Of a DNA stretch of 64,000 nucleotides, positions 29,865 through 39,330 are shown one piece after another; the stretch's first letter is position 1; every line of letters begins with the position of its first letter. The notes below the pieces were generated by a model. The model was not told the origin of the DNA. It saw only the letters and a program-made list of their open reading frames with translations, and did not search any database. The DNA comes from Cytophagales bacterium (GTDB lineage Bacteria; Bacteroidota; Bacteroidia; Cytophagales; Spirosomataceae). Made by a program: the position numbers and the translations under genes. The stretch lies in contig JAAFJP010000009.1 in NCBI GenBank assembly GCA_013298125.1, forward strand, positions 62,001-126,000. The letters are read 5' to 3'.

Positions 29865-32474
29865 TTAGAATTTCAATTTCAAACGCATCGAGTAAGAGCT
29901 TCCCCCAAAACCCATCTGGACTGCCTCATACATTCCGCCAGTTTCTGTATCAACTGGATTTTGTTTACTTGGATATACATTAAAAATGTTTGAGCCATTT
30001 AGCATGAATGTCATGTTCTTCGATAACTCATATCCTAATAACAAATCTGTGGTGAATTTTGGGTCGTAATGATTTGGTTTATCGTTGGCTAAGTAATAAT
30101 CAACAAAATCAATTGATGAGAACCCTGTCAATCTAAGCCCCGCTGAAATCTTGTTGATTTTATAGTCAAATAATCCATGAACTTTAAATTTAGGTGCTGC
30201 GTAAGTAACCAAAGAACGTTGTCTTCTATCCAAGAATAAATCTTCTTGTCCTTCTAAACCGGGTGAAACGTTTATTTTGTTAATTACAATATCGTTATAA
30301 TTAAATGCTAATGAAGAAGTTAAAGTACCAGCACCAATTGGGGTAGTGTAATTTGCCACTAAATCAAGTCCATAAGTTTGGGTATCTAAGGCATTAAAAA
30401 AACCTGCCGCCGATATAACATCCAATTTTTTGAATGCATCAGTAATAGTTTGATTGAGAGCTGGGAAATTCCCCGTCAACACCATACGGTTTGTTACACT
30501 TACAGTATAACCATCTAATGCTACAGAGAAATTTGTACTTGGTTGCAATACTAACCCCAAACTACCGCTCAGAGATTGTTCTTGTTTCAAGGAAGGAACT
30601 CCGTATGCTTTTGCAATATCACTCTTGTTATTTGCAATTAATCTCTTTACATACTGTTCATCTCCATTTTCATCTGTAATCAAATCATTAATAATACCTC
30701 CGTAATATACCTGTGCCAATGAAGGTGCTCTAAATCCTGAACTAAAAGCTCCACGGATTGATAATATATCTGAAATGGTAATTCGAGAAGCAATCTTACC
30801 AATTAATGTACCTCCAAAATCAGAATAGTTTTCATAACGTAGTGAAGTAGCAATTAACCAAGATTTTGTAATATTTGCTTCCAAGTCACCATAGATACCA
30901 AAGTTAGTTCTTGATGCTTGTACTACGTTTTCGGGTCTGATACCAGGTAAATTTTGAGCACCACCGTTGGCTTTAATCCCTTTATCATCATATCTTTTCC
31001 AAGATGCTTCTTCTCCTCCAATGATGTTATAACTATCTGTTCTAAACTCAGAACCTAACGATAGGTTTAAGCCAGACAATACTTTTTCAAAATTCTTGGT
31101 AAAAGTTAACCCTGATGTATTTTGAGATAGATTATATCCGCCCGCATCAAAAGAGGTTTGGTAATTTGCTTTATTCAATACCTGTGAAGGGTTGAGTACA
31201 TTCAGTGCTTTTAAGCTCACTCCATTTCTTCCATAAGTATTATACAAATCAATCTCCCACCCATTGTTAGTTTTTGTTCTGAGTCCTAATGTTAAGTTTA
31301 CGTCACTAATATCTGATGCTACTCTTGGTTCATATCCATTTGGAAATACTGATGTTACATTACTCGGGCTGTTAGCAAGTACTGTAAACCCTTGTGCATC
31401 TGTTGAGCGAAAATTGAATCCACCAGTTGAGTAGAACTTTGTCTTCTCAGATAAATTTATCTCAGAATTTAAATAAATACTACTATTCAAATAAGAAGCA
31501 TCACCAAATAAAGTTCTTCCGCTTTGTCCATTTGTATCAAGGAATTGAGCATCAGCCTTACGTAACGTTTTTGCTTTTGATAAAACCTCACCAGTAAGAT
31601 TTAAAAAACCTTTTTCACCAATTTTTAAACCATAGTTTACACTTGGATTGACCATTAATCCATCGCCTGCACCGTACAATCCAGTGTTGATATTTCCTGA
31701 TAATTCTTTAGTACTGGTTTTCAGTACCACGTTAATAACTCCTGCAATGGCATCTGAACCATATTGTGCGGCTGCACCATCTCGTAAAATTTCAATATGG
31801 TCGATTGATGCAACAGGAATTGAGTTTAAGTCTGTTCCTGTATTTCCACGTCCACGAGTTCCATATACTCCGATAACCGCTGATTGATGATAACGTTTTC
31901 CATTTAAAAGTACTAATGTTTGATCTGGACCTAAACCCCTCAATGATGTTGGATCAACGTGGTCAGAAACATCCGAACCAGACTGGCGATTGGAGTTAAA
32001 GGCAGGTACTAAAAAATGAAGTATTTGATTCAAATCCATTTGTCCGAATGACTGTAACTGCTCAGAAGAAATTACATCTACGGGAGCTGTTCCTTCATTT
32101 TTACCACGTCCTTCGGTTACACGGCTACCTACGGAAATCAAAATTTCATCATCGGTTGTTCCAGTAGCTTCTTCTAAGGAAATATCTGGAAGGGTCGCTA
32201 TTGATGAAGCGGGTACAACTACCGAGATAGTTTTTTTGTCATAACCCGAAAACTTAACAGTCATCTTGTAATCGCCTTTTGGGAGTTTAATCGAAAAATT
32301 ACCTTGAAGGTCAGTGGATGTGCTATAAGAAGTATTTTCGATAGAAACCGATGCTCCCACGATTCCTTCTTTAATGTCTGCATCGATGATTTTCCCTTTG
32401 ATGCCTTGTCCAAAAATGGTTGTACTAAAAAGCACAACTGTAATTAGTAGTGTTAGTTTGATTAATTGTTTCAT
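29865..32474 (-). CDS. TonB-dependent receptor
   Basis: 869 aa from the ATG at 32472-32474 (MKQLIKLTLLITVVLFS signal). It is laid out like 25651-28602: regulatory-like domain (IKGKIIDADIKEGIVG, about 25-105), plug with APVDVISSEQLQSFGQMDL and LVLLNGKRYHQSAV and the very conserved IEILRDGAAAQYGSDAIAGV, then the barrel. It ends ...SMRLKLKF with terminal Phe. Substrate unknown. It is about 125 nt upstream of the TonB-like gene, so receptor, TonB-like and receptor form one minus-strand series. The plug is nearly word-for-word the same as in its paralogue. Confidence 0.92.
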   Translation of the reverse strand: MKQLIKLTLLITVVLFSTTIFGQGIKGKIIDADIKEGIVGASVSIENTSYSTSTDLQGNFSIKLPKGDYKMTVKFSGYDKKTISVVVPASSIATLPDISLEEATGTTDDEILISVGSRVTEGRGKNEGTAPVDVISSEQLQSFGQMDLNQILHFLVPAFNSNRQSGSDVSDHVDPTSLRGLGPDQTLVLLNGKRYHQSAVIGVYGTRGRGNTGTDLNSIPVASIDHIEILRDGAAAQYGSDAIAGVINVVLKTSTKELSGNINTGLYGAGDGLMVNPSVNYGLKIGEKGFLNLTGEVLSKAKTLRKADAQFLDTNGQSGRTLFGDASYLNSSIYLNSEINLSEKTKFYSTGGFNFRSTDAQGFTVLANSPSNVTSVFPNGYEPRVASDISDVNLTLGLRTKTNNGWEIDLYNTYGRNGVSLKALNVLNPSQVLNKANYQTSFDAGGYNLSQNTSGLTFTKNFEKVLSGLNLSLGSEFRTDSYNIIGGEEASWKRYDDKGIKANGGAQNLPGIRPENVVQASRTNFGIYGDLEANITKSWLIATSLRYENYSDFGGTLIGKIASRITISDILSIRGAFSSGFRAPSLAQVYYGGIINDLITDENGDEQYVKRLIANNKSDIAKAYGVPSLKQEQSLSGSLGLVLQPSTNFSVALDGYTVSVTNRMVLTGNFPALNQTITDAFKKLDVISAAGFFNALDTQTYGLDLVANYTTPIGAGTLTSSLAFNYNDIVINKINVSPGLEGQEDLFLDRRQRSLVTYAAPKFKVHGLFDYKINKISAGLRLTGFSSIDFVDYYLANDKPNHYDPKFTTDLLLGYELSKNMTFMLNGSNIFNVYPSKQNPVDTETGGMYEAVQMGFGGSSYSMRLKLKF

Positions 32475-33083
32475 TTGAGTAAGGATTATTATTTTTAGAA
32501 ACTTGTATTGTTTTCCCAATATGTTTCAACACGACAACTATAACAAATTGATTGCCAAATAGTCGAATATATCAGAAACGCTTGAAAATATTTGTAATAA
32601 TCCCTTCGTGAATGAACACAAAAAAATTAGCACATTCGATTTTAAAGGAAATGGTGTTTGTGAAAAGCAAGAAATTTGACTTGTTAGTGATTACGGTTTT
32701 AAAGCCCGTACAGATAAAATCAAAGATTCTATTGAGAAGAATTAAAGTTTTATAAGTACAAGGTAAGGATTGTGTGGCTTTGGTTCTGAAATAAACTTGC
32801 TGAATTAAGGAAAAGACAGGAAATGAATGACGACCAAATTATTATTATTAAAACAAAGAATGTGAATTTTTAAAGATAATTTTTAAGCGGATATTCCAGA
32901 ACGGAACTAAATATCTTTAACTTGGCGGAGTAAATTCACACTGTGACATAAACTATGAAACAAATATAGTTTATTAAAAATCCAAAATCAAATATTTTCA
33001 ATTATTTTTGAAAATAAAATAACTTATTGTTTTTTAGGGACATCTTATTGCTAAATATCGGGTTTTGAGCGAATTACCCTACA
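32475..33083. other. 0.6-kb gene-free region
   Basis: No credible ORF. AT-rich. A possible minus-strand -7 element (CAAATATA, 32961-32968) is far from the receptor start. Otherwise nothing seen. Confidence 0.5.
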
Positions 33084-33743
33084 TTAGACAATTTTTCGGA
33101 TAGCATCAATTACTTGTTCTGGATAATAAACTAATGAAAAATGGTCGCCTGAAACCTCGATAAACTCCTCATCGGGGAAGCCAACGATATTATCTTTACG
33201 TGCATGAACTCGCAAGTTGGGCGTGATGCTTAGTGGCTTTACTTTGGCAAATAAAATCTGAAATTGCTGATACAAAATCTTCTTATCCAACTTTACTAAA
33301 CCATCAATTAGTCCATCATAGAGTTGTTTTGATTCTTTAAATTTATAATCTTTCTTCAAAAACCATTCTATTACAGAACTTTGAAAAATACCAGTTTTGA
33401 TGAGATATTTAATTAAGGTTGGGTTGGTCAGTGGTGTTATTAATTTCTTTTGGTCGGTGAATGAAGCTAACAAAATCGCCTTGCAACCTACTTGCTCCTT
33501 TATGTATGAGGCTATCCATCCACCCATCGAATGCCCGATTACGCAATCCTGAGCCGTGATTTTGTATTGTTGAATCAAATACGAAGCCATTTTTACTACG
33601 TCCAAATCTTCGGGAGCATCGTGCCATTCACGTAGGACTGTTTCTAAATCCAGAGCAATTTGGTCGCCTTGGGTGATGGTTTTTCTGATTTCGTTAAAAA
33701 TAGTATGGTCTTCTACGAATCCGTGGATGAAGATTAGTTTCAT
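33084..33743 (-). CDS. Alpha/beta hydrolase
   Basis: 219 aa from the ATG at 33741-33743 (MKLIFIHGFVEDHTIF). The longer upstream start is less likely. Catalytic elements: nucleophile elbow GHSMGGW (about 84-90), acid in HARKDNIVG (about 185-193) and SGDHFSLVYYP with the histidine near 206. No signal peptide. The small size and an oxyanion HGF suggest an RBBP9/BioH-like esterase, but the substrate is unknown. It is divergent from queE with a 92-nt gap that contains the queE -7 element. Confidence 0.85.
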   Translation of the reverse strand: MKLIFIHGFVEDHTIFNEIRKTITQGDQIALDLETVLREWHDAPEDLDVVKMASYLIQQYKITAQDCVIGHSMGGWIASYIKEQVGCKAILLASFTDQKKLITPLTNPTLIKYLIKTGIFQSSVIEWFLKKDYKFKESKQLYDGLIDGLVKLDKKILYQQFQILFAKVKPLSITPNLRVHARKDNIVGFPDEEFIEVSGDHFSLVYYPEQVIDAIRKIV

Positions 33744-33806
33744 GTTTTTTGGATAAATTCTAAGCGAATATACCATTCAATGCTGAGAATTAAACAATGG
33801 ATTGAT

Positions 33807-33814
33807 TAATTTTG
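33807..33814 (+). promoter_or_regulatory. Bacteroidota -7 element (TAATTTTG)
   Basis: It matches TAnnTTTG, 22 nt before the queE start codon. Confidence 0.5.
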
Positions 33815-33835
33815 TACGAAAATTAGAAATAGATA

Positions 33836-34465
33836 ATGATTACTGAAAATATAAAGATTCAAGAAACGTCACTCCCCACCATGGAGACTTTTTACACCAT
33901 TCAAGGAGAGGGTTTTCATCAAGGACGGGCGGCGTATTTTATTCGTTTGGGAGGTTGTGATGTGGGCTGTCATTGGTGCGACGTAAAAGAATCTTGGGAC
34001 GTAAATGCTCACCCGAAACTATCTATTAATCAAATAGTTACAGAAGCCTCAAAGCACAAAGGACGTTTGGCGGTTATCACGGGTGGAGAGCCTTTGATGC
34101 ACAATTTGGATATACTGACAGGGGCTTTGCATGAAGCGGGTTTTGAGACAAATATTGAGACTTCGGGTGTGTGTGAACACGTTACGGGAGACTGGGATTG
34201 GATATGTTTTTCGCCTAAAAAATTCAAGAAACCCAATCCAGAAATTTACCCCAAAGCCCATGAATTGAAGGTAATTATCTTCAATCAGTCGGATTTTGAG
34301 TGGGCTGAGAGTTTTGCGGAGGTAGTTTCGGAGAATTGTATGCTCTATCTACAACCCGAATGGAGTAGAATGGAGACGATGTTGCCCGAAATAATTGAGT
34401 ACGTAAAACACAATCCGAAATGGAGAATTTCGTTACAGGTGCATAAGTTTATGGATATTCCGTAA
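33836..34465 (+). CDS. queE: 7-carboxy-7-deazaguanine synthase
   Basis: 209 aa. Radical-SAM enzyme of queuosine synthesis with the shortened CX3CX2C cluster motif (CDVGCHWC, Cys41, Cys45, Cys48) typical of many Bacteroidota QueE. The start TIQGEGFHQGRAAYFIRLGG is diagnostic, followed by ITGGEPLMH and the SGVCEH strand. It converts 6-carboxytetrahydropterin to 7-carboxy-7-deazaguanine. No other queuosine gene lies in the window. It is followed after 31 nt by the OmpA-family gene. Confidence 0.93.
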   Translation: MITENIKIQETSLPTMETFYTIQGEGFHQGRAAYFIRLGGCDVGCHWCDVKESWDVNAHPKLSINQIVTEASKHKGRLAVITGGEPLMHNLDILTGALHEAGFETNIETSGVCEHVTGDWDWICFSPKKFKKPNPEIYPKAHELKVIIFNQSDFEWAESFAEVVSENCMLYLQPEWSRMETMLPEIIEYVKHNPKWRISLQVHKFMDIP

Positions 34466-34496
34466 CAAATATTTCCCTAAGTAATTCATCAAAACT

Positions 34497-36407
34497 ATGA
34501 AACCATTTTTCATCAAAATAATCCTCTTCTTTTTTATATACGGCTTACACCAAACTATATTCTCTCAAACTTCCCTTTCCTCAACCAACAAAAAAGCCGT
34601 GGATGCCTACGAAAAGGGCATTCAGGCTCTCAAAGACCGCAATATCGAAAAGGCTTTTTCTGAATTTGAAGAAGCTATTGAACGTGATAAATTATTCTCA
34701 GAACCTTACTTTCAATTAGGACGATTGTATGAACAAAATCGTCAGTTTGGGAATGCTATTTTGAATTATGAAAAGGCGGTAAATGCCCAAGAAAAAACTT
34801 CTGTAACCGAAATCGCAGCTCAACAAGTGGGGCAATTATATCTCAAAAAAGGGGACTATCAAAAGGCGTTGGTGTTCTTAGAAAAAGGCGTTGGGGCTGT
34901 TACACCTTCTAACCAAAAACGCTATAAAATCCGAATTGATAACTGCAAATTTGCTATAGAATCTTCTCGAAAACCCCTGACTATCAATCCCTTAGAACTT
35001 CCAAAGTCCGTCAATAAATTTCAATCTCAATATTTTCCTGTGATGACCGCTGACCGTGAAACACTGATTTATACGGGCAATCAGGACTCTGATGAGAACT
35101 TGTACGTAACGTCTGTAAAAGACAAAATTTGGGCTGAACCAGTCTCCATTTCTGAAAAAATCAATACCACCCAAAACGAAGGAACAGCCACCATTTCTGC
35201 CGATGGACGTACCATCGTTTTCACATCATGTGGAGGACGAAAAGGCTTCGGAAGTTGTGATTTATTTATTTCCTACAAACAAGGAGACAACTGGACTTCA
35301 CCCCAAAATCTCGGTACGGGTGTAAACTCGCAAGAGTGGGAATCTCAGCCCTCACTCTCTGCCGATGGGCGAACTTTATATTTTGTTTCGGATAGAAAAG
35401 GGAGTTTTGGCAAGCGAGATATTTGGGTGAGTAAATTGGACTCTACCAATATGTGGGCAAAGGCAACTAATTTAGGAAATACCGTAAATACCTACGAAGA
35501 CGACCTCTCGCCCTTCATTCACGCCAACGGAAAAACACTTTTCTTTTCCTCCGAAGGACACGTGGGCATGGGCGGACTGGATTTATATTTTACTGAAAAT
35601 CAACAAGATAAATGGACAAAGCCTGAAAATTTAGGTTTCCCACTCAATACCCATGAAGACCAAGTTGCCCTATTCATTACGGCAGACGGAAAGAAGGCAT
35701 ACTACTCGCTGGAACGTGACCAAGACGACAAATACCGTAGAGCAAAAATTGTAGAAATCGAAGTTCCAGAATCTTTGCAAGCGAAGTTTAAACCTACTTC
35801 TTTTTTGAAAGGAATTGTCTATGATGCAAAAACCAAACAAAAACTCCAAGCTGATATTGAGTTGATTGCCTTAAAAAACAATGAATTAGTAGGCAAAATC
35901 AGTTCGGATGCGAGTTCGGGGACATACACATCCGTCCTCACGAGTGGGGGGGATTATGCGGTTTTTGTCAGTAAAAAAGGGTATTTTTTCAAGAGTTTAA
36001 ATTTTGATTTTTCGGATAAAATTGGGGCTGATAAAATCTTAGATATTCCCCTTGAACCTATCAAAAAAGAAGCAAAAGAGATTTTGAATAACATCTTTTT
36101 TGACACCGCCAAATGGGATTTAAAACCCGCATCTACCGTAGAATTGGATAAATTGGTAGCACTTTTGAAAGCCAATCCAGATTTGCCCATCGAAATTTCG
36201 GGACATACAGATGACGTTGGAAAGGATAATGACAACTTAATTCTCTCACAAAAAAGAGCAAAATCTGTGGTAGAATATTTAGCTCAAAAAGGAGTTAATG
36301 TCTTGAAAATCAAGGCAGAAGGTTATGGAAAAACTCGCCCGTACGTACCCAACAGTTCAGACGAAAATCGTAAACTAAATCGTAGGATTGAAGTGAAGTT
36401 TTTGTAA
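34497..36407 (+). CDS. OmpA-family protein with TPR and PD40 propeller
   Basis: 636 aa. The signal peptide (1-24, ending IFSQ) is followed by TPR-like repeats (about 30-145, KAVDAYEKGIQALKDRN and NAILNYEKAVNAQEK). A WD40-like PD40 propeller lies at about 165-410 (repeated TISADGRTIVFTS, SLSADGRTLYFVSDRKG, FIHANGKTLFFSSEGHVG). A regulatory-like strand block lies at about 435-515, and a C-terminal OmpA peptidoglycan-binding domain at 530-636 (NIFFDTAKWDLKPAS, ISGHTDDVGKDNDNLILSQKRAKSV). It should anchor the outer membrane to peptidoglycan. Related proteins are linked to gliding or T9SS gene sets in other Bacteroidota, but no such neighbours are seen here. Confidence 0.92.
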   Translation: MKPFFIKIILFFFIYGLHQTIFSQTSLSSTNKKAVDAYEKGIQALKDRNIEKAFSEFEEAIERDKLFSEPYFQLGRLYEQNRQFGNAILNYEKAVNAQEKTSVTEIAAQQVGQLYLKKGDYQKALVFLEKGVGAVTPSNQKRYKIRIDNCKFAIESSRKPLTINPLELPKSVNKFQSQYFPVMTADRETLIYTGNQDSDENLYVTSVKDKIWAEPVSISEKINTTQNEGTATISADGRTIVFTSCGGRKGFGSCDLFISYKQGDNWTSPQNLGTGVNSQEWESQPSLSADGRTLYFVSDRKGSFGKRDIWVSKLDSTNMWAKATNLGNTVNTYEDDLSPFIHANGKTLFFSSEGHVGMGGLDLYFTENQQDKWTKPENLGFPLNTHEDQVALFITADGKKAYYSLERDQDDKYRRAKIVEIEVPESLQAKFKPTSFLKGIVYDAKTKQKLQADIELIALKNNELVGKISSDASSGTYTSVLTSGGDYAVFVSKKGYFFKSLNFDFSDKIGADKILDIPLEPIKKEAKEILNNIFFDTAKWDLKPASTVELDKLVALLKANPDLPIEISGHTDDVGKDNDNLILSQKRAKSVVEYLAQKGVNVLKIKAEGYGKTRPYVPNSSDENRKLNRRIEVKFL

Positions 36408-36435
36408 ATTAGTGGTTTAAAATAAAGTATTGTAA

Positions 36436-36879
36436 ATGGAAGAAAAATATTACCCGTTTGAACGCCCTATTTCAGAAGTACGTTATAATTTCAAAAGTGT
36501 TAGCAATGAAAAAGAAGTATCTAAACGGATAATATTCACTACCTCCGACTACCAAAATTTTTATAATTTAGCCTTGGTGGATGTTTTTGAGGATGGTAGT
36601 ATATCAGATATTACAGAAACTCGCAACAAAGATATGATAACGGTTTTGGCAACAGTTATCAAAATTATTGAGGAGTTTTTGAATCAATATCCAGAAACAT
36701 TTATCATATTTCAAGGTAGTGATGAACGCAGACAACGCTTATATCGTTTGATAATCAGTAGAGAAATGCCTAATATTCAAAAGAAGTTTATAGTTTTGGG
36801 GGGATTTGATGGATTTCAGCCCAAACCTTTTCAAATAAATCAAGAATATGACTATTTTATTATTTCAAAAATAAGATGA
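36436..36879 (+). CDS. DUF6934 family protein
   Basis: 147 aa. It matches the pattern I associate with DUF6934: an N-terminal YPFERP, KRIIFTTSDYQNFYNLALVDV, then a central VLATVIKIIEEFLNQYPETFIIFQGSDERRQRLYRLII (broken here for length) and a C-terminal EYDYFIISK. The function of the family is not known. The stop codon overlaps the start of the next ORF (ATGA), so the two are translationally coupled. Many such pairs occur in multiple copies in Cytophagales, so a toxin-antitoxin-like role is possible but unproven. Confidence 0.7.
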   Translation: MEEKYYPFERPISEVRYNFKSVSNEKEVSKRIIFTTSDYQNFYNLALVDVFEDGSISDITETRNKDMITVLATVIKIIEEFLNQYPETFIIFQGSDERRQRLYRLIISREMPNIQKKFIVLGGFDGFQPKPFQINQEYDYFIISKIR

Positions 36880-37034
36880 AAACTAATCCAATATCAACTC
36901 ACAAAACAGGTTATCAAGTAGTAGAGGAAAAACTACGAGTAACGAATGCCTATCTCAAAACGATAGATATGACTCAGTTACACAACACTGTTGAGCAACT
37001 TCGTAAAAAAGAAACTGAGACAGTAAAGGTTTAA
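36876..37034 (+). CDS. Small protein, 52 aa, coupled to DUF6934
   Basis: ATG at 36876-36878 overlaps the upstream TGA in the sequence ATGA. The 52-residue product (MKTNPISTHKTGYQVVEEKL at the start, HNTVEQLRKKETETVKV at the end) is charged and probably helical, with no signal or membrane segment. I do not recognise a family. Position and size suggest a partner of DUF6934. Confidence 0.7.
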   Translation: MKTNPISTHKTGYQVVEEKLRVTNAYLKTIDMTQLHNTVEQLRKKETETVKV

Positions 37035-37049
37035 CCTTCTCAATAGTTA

Positions 37050-37559
37050 ATGAACCTAAAAGAAAACCTCCCAGAACGTTATTCCAAAGAAGATTTTAAG
37101 GAAATTATTGATTGGATAAATGGCTCGCATGAGCATTTTGCGGAATTGATGGAGATATTTTTTGATGGGAATACTCGCAAAAACCAATATGCTGCCAGTG
37201 TGATGATTCACTGTGCTGATGAATGGGATTATCTACTAAATCCTTATCTCGAAAGACTCATTCTTAATCTTCAAAATGATGGTCTGCACGATGCCATCAA
37301 ACGCAATACTGTCAGGGTTTTGCAAGATGTTGAAATCCCAGAAAATTTACATGGAATAATCACAGATATTTGCTTCAAATACCTTCAAAATCCATCAGAA
37401 GCTATTGCTATCAAGGTTTTTTCGATGACGATTATTCACAATCTTACCAAAAAATATCCAGAATTAAAGGAAGAATTGAAGTTTATTTTGGAAGAACAAT
37501 TGCCTTTTCAGTCGGCAGGATTTCGGAGTCGGGCGGGGAAGATTTTGAGGGATTTATAG
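37050..37559 (+). CDS. HEAT-repeat-like hypothetical protein
   Basis: 169 aa, almost entirely helical, with about four paired helices that look like HEAT repeats (YAASVMIHCADEWDYLLNPYL, IKRNTVRVLQDVEIPENL, AIAIKVFSMTIIHNLTKKYP). There is no signal, membrane segment or catalytic motif. A scaffold or binding role is suggested by fold only. Its TAG stop (37557-37559) is immediately followed by the stop of the convergent thioesterase gene, with no gap. It may be co-transcribed with the DUF6934 pair 15 nt upstream. Confidence 0.6.
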   Translation: MNLKENLPERYSKEDFKEIIDWINGSHEHFAELMEIFFDGNTRKNQYAASVMIHCADEWDYLLNPYLERLILNLQNDGLHDAIKRNTVRVLQDVEIPENLHGIITDICFKYLQNPSEAIAIKVFSMTIIHNLTKKYPELKEELKFILEEQLPFQSAGFRSRAGKILRDL

Positions 37560-38291
37560 CTACCCCCAAACAGTCTCCCCAGTAACCAATTCTTGTCCAT
37601 TCTGATTTAAAATTTTATGAATAAACCCTTCTTCAATGGCTTGGCTTTGAGTCATGATTTTATCTCCTAAAACACTTTCATTTTTAAAAATCATATCAAT
37701 CGAACTCAATACGCTATCATTCAAAATATCAGTCGGGACACTTTCTAATAACCACTCTACATATTTGGTATTATTGACGTGCTGATTGGAGTCGATGTCG
37801 TGCCAACGGATGTCAAAACGTCGTTCGGTTTCTGCCTCAGTAATCGCTTTAATCTTACCAGAAACCCTCTCTACGGGCTTTACGCCTGCGTATATAGGCG
37901 TTACATCAAGCATCCACTGAGGTATCGAGGTGATTCTTCTTTTGACAATATCCATCAATCCCCAAACGCTATTGGCTCTAATAATTTCAGTACCATCGGC
38001 ATCCATAACGGTAAAATCACGATGATAAAAATATTTATCTACGCCTTGAATATAGGTTTTTACGGTTACGGTTTCGTCGTAATTGGGGAGTCTATCAATC
38101 CAAATTTTTAAGCGAGAAAGTACCCAAGAAATGTTGTGTTGGGCAGATAATTCATGGACAGAAACCTTCTCAACGACAGAATGCCGCCAAGCCATTTCTT
38201 GCAAAAGTCCATTTAAGGCAGGAATTGTGAGTTTACTGTGAGCATCTACTTCGGTGATGCGTATGCGGTAGGTTTCGGTAATGAAATCCAT
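37560..38291 (-). CDS. Acyl-ACP thioesterase
   Basis: 243 aa. Two hot-dog domains: residues 1-130 (YRIRITEVDAHSKLTIPALNGLLQEMAW) and 150-243 (FDIRWHDIDSNQHVNNTKYVEW). The second carries the NxH-type catalytic segment of FatA/bacterial acyl-ACP thioesterases. It releases free fatty acids from ACP in the cytoplasm. It is convergent with the HEAT-like gene without any gap. A word palindrome lies directly upstream of its ATG, and no promoter could be assigned. Confidence 0.9.
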   Translation of the reverse strand: MDFITETYRIRITEVDAHSKLTIPALNGLLQEMAWRHSVVEKVSVHELSAQHNISWVLSRLKIWIDRLPNYDETVTVKTYIQGVDKYFYHRDFTVMDADGTEIIRANSVWGLMDIVKRRITSIPQWMLDVTPIYAGVKPVERVSGKIKAITEAETERRFDIRWHDIDSNQHVNNTKYVEWLLESVPTDILNDSVLSSIDMIFKNESVLGDKIMTQSQAIEEGFIHKILNQNGQELVTGETVWG

Positions 38292-38292
38292 T

Positions 38293-38368
38293 GATTTTAG
38301 TTCTGGGGTCTTTGTTCTGAGTTCTAAGTTACTAAAAGAACCCAGAACAAAGAACTCAGAATTAAAAA
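38293..38368. repeat. Word palindrome (TTCTGAGTTCTTTGTTCTGAG)
   Basis: TTAGTTCTGGGGTCTTTGTTC TGAGTTC on the left is mirrored by AACCCAGAACAAAGAACTCAG on the right. The identical words, in one orientation only, lie at 20917-20945 upstream of the reductase gene. Confidence 0.75.
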
Positions 38369-38369
38369 A

Positions 38370-39149
38370 CTAATTCCCTTTCTTCATCTGAGACATAATT
38401 TTTTGTCGAGAAACGCCTTCTGAGGGAGCGTCTTGGTAGGCTTTTTTGTAATCGTCACGTTTTAAATCTCCCCTTTTGATAGAGCCTATGAAATTCGCCC
38501 AAGCGAAAGGATTGGTCAATGCCATTACAGGGTCTTGAAAAAATGTACGATTTGCGGTTGCATACGTCATTTGGTCTGAGAAGTTACGGAAATTTCCTGC
38601 ACCACTCAAACCTGCCTGTAAAGCTAAAACATTGAGTTTTGATTGTTCTAAATTCTTTTCCAAAGCTCTTCTCCCTGCCTCATTTTCTAATTTCATTTCT
38701 AAAAACGCTCTTTTGAAATCCTCCTCCGTGCTGTATGGATAAACTTTTACTTCCGCCAACATTTTTGACTCCTCCGCCATGTAAATAATTCCAGTCTGGA
38801 CGGCTTCTAAAATGTAAGGAATGATGTAATACTTCTTTTTATAACCTACATAACTAAATGTAAGACTGTCACCAGGATAAACGTACAATTGAAAATTCCC
38901 TAAATCATCGGTCAAAGCTCCTCTGCCTGAGTTAGTGTTAAAAACATAAGCATTGGGCAAAAACTCTGACGTACGACCTCCTACTACTTTCCCTTTGAAA
39001 ACGATAGAATTACTATGTTCCTGAGCAAAAGTTGTACTATTTATGAAGAACATAAAAACAAAACATAATACACTGATTAACAGCGTCTTTGTGGGAATAT
39101 GTCTTGAATTATTTTTCAAAGAGTTTATATTTTGATAGCTTATTGACAT
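38370..39149 (-). CDS. Secreted protein with carboxypeptidase-regulatory-like domain
   Basis: 259 aa. A long N-region precedes the signal (LLISVLCFVFMFFINSTTFAQ, ending near residue 43). Then a CarboxypepD_reg-like fold (IVFKGKVVGGRT, YVFNTNSGRGALTDDLGNFQLYV, about 48-130) is followed by a helical C-terminal half (ALEKNLEQSKLNVLALQAGL). The helical part has no domain I recognise. Likely outer-membrane or periplasmic. No catalytic residues are seen. Confidence 0.75.
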   Translation of the reverse strand: MSISYQNINSLKNNSRHIPTKTLLISVLCFVFMFFINSTTFAQEHSNSIVFKGKVVGGRTSEFLPNAYVFNTNSGRGALTDDLGNFQLYVYPGDSLTFSYVGYKKKYYIIPYILEAVQTGIIYMAEESKMLAEVKVYPYSTEEDFKRAFLEMKLENEAGRRALEKNLEQSKLNVLALQAGLSGAGNFRNFSDQMTYATANRTFFQDPVMALTNPFAWANFIGSIKRGDLKRDDYKKAYQDAPSEGVSRQKIMSQMKKGN

Positions 39150-39242
39150 CGTGAAATGATTAGAATGTAAACTTACACAAAATAAACGTTTCGATGTATG
39201 AAATGGTTGTGGCTTTAACAGATTTTAACGTATTTCTAATCA

Positions 39243-39330
39243 GGGGTTAGATTTTGGGTGTTAGGCATTAGTTTTCTGATAATCACATTTTTTATTCTAA
39301 AACCTAACACCAAATACCTAACACCTTTAA
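39243..39330. repeat. Word palindrome (GGTGTTAGGCATTAG)
   Basis: GGGTGTTAGGCATTAGTTTT on the left, mirrored by AAACCTAACACCAAATACC TAACACC on the right. It lies between the regulatory-like gene and the next minus-strand gene, abutting the latter's stop. Confidence 0.7.
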
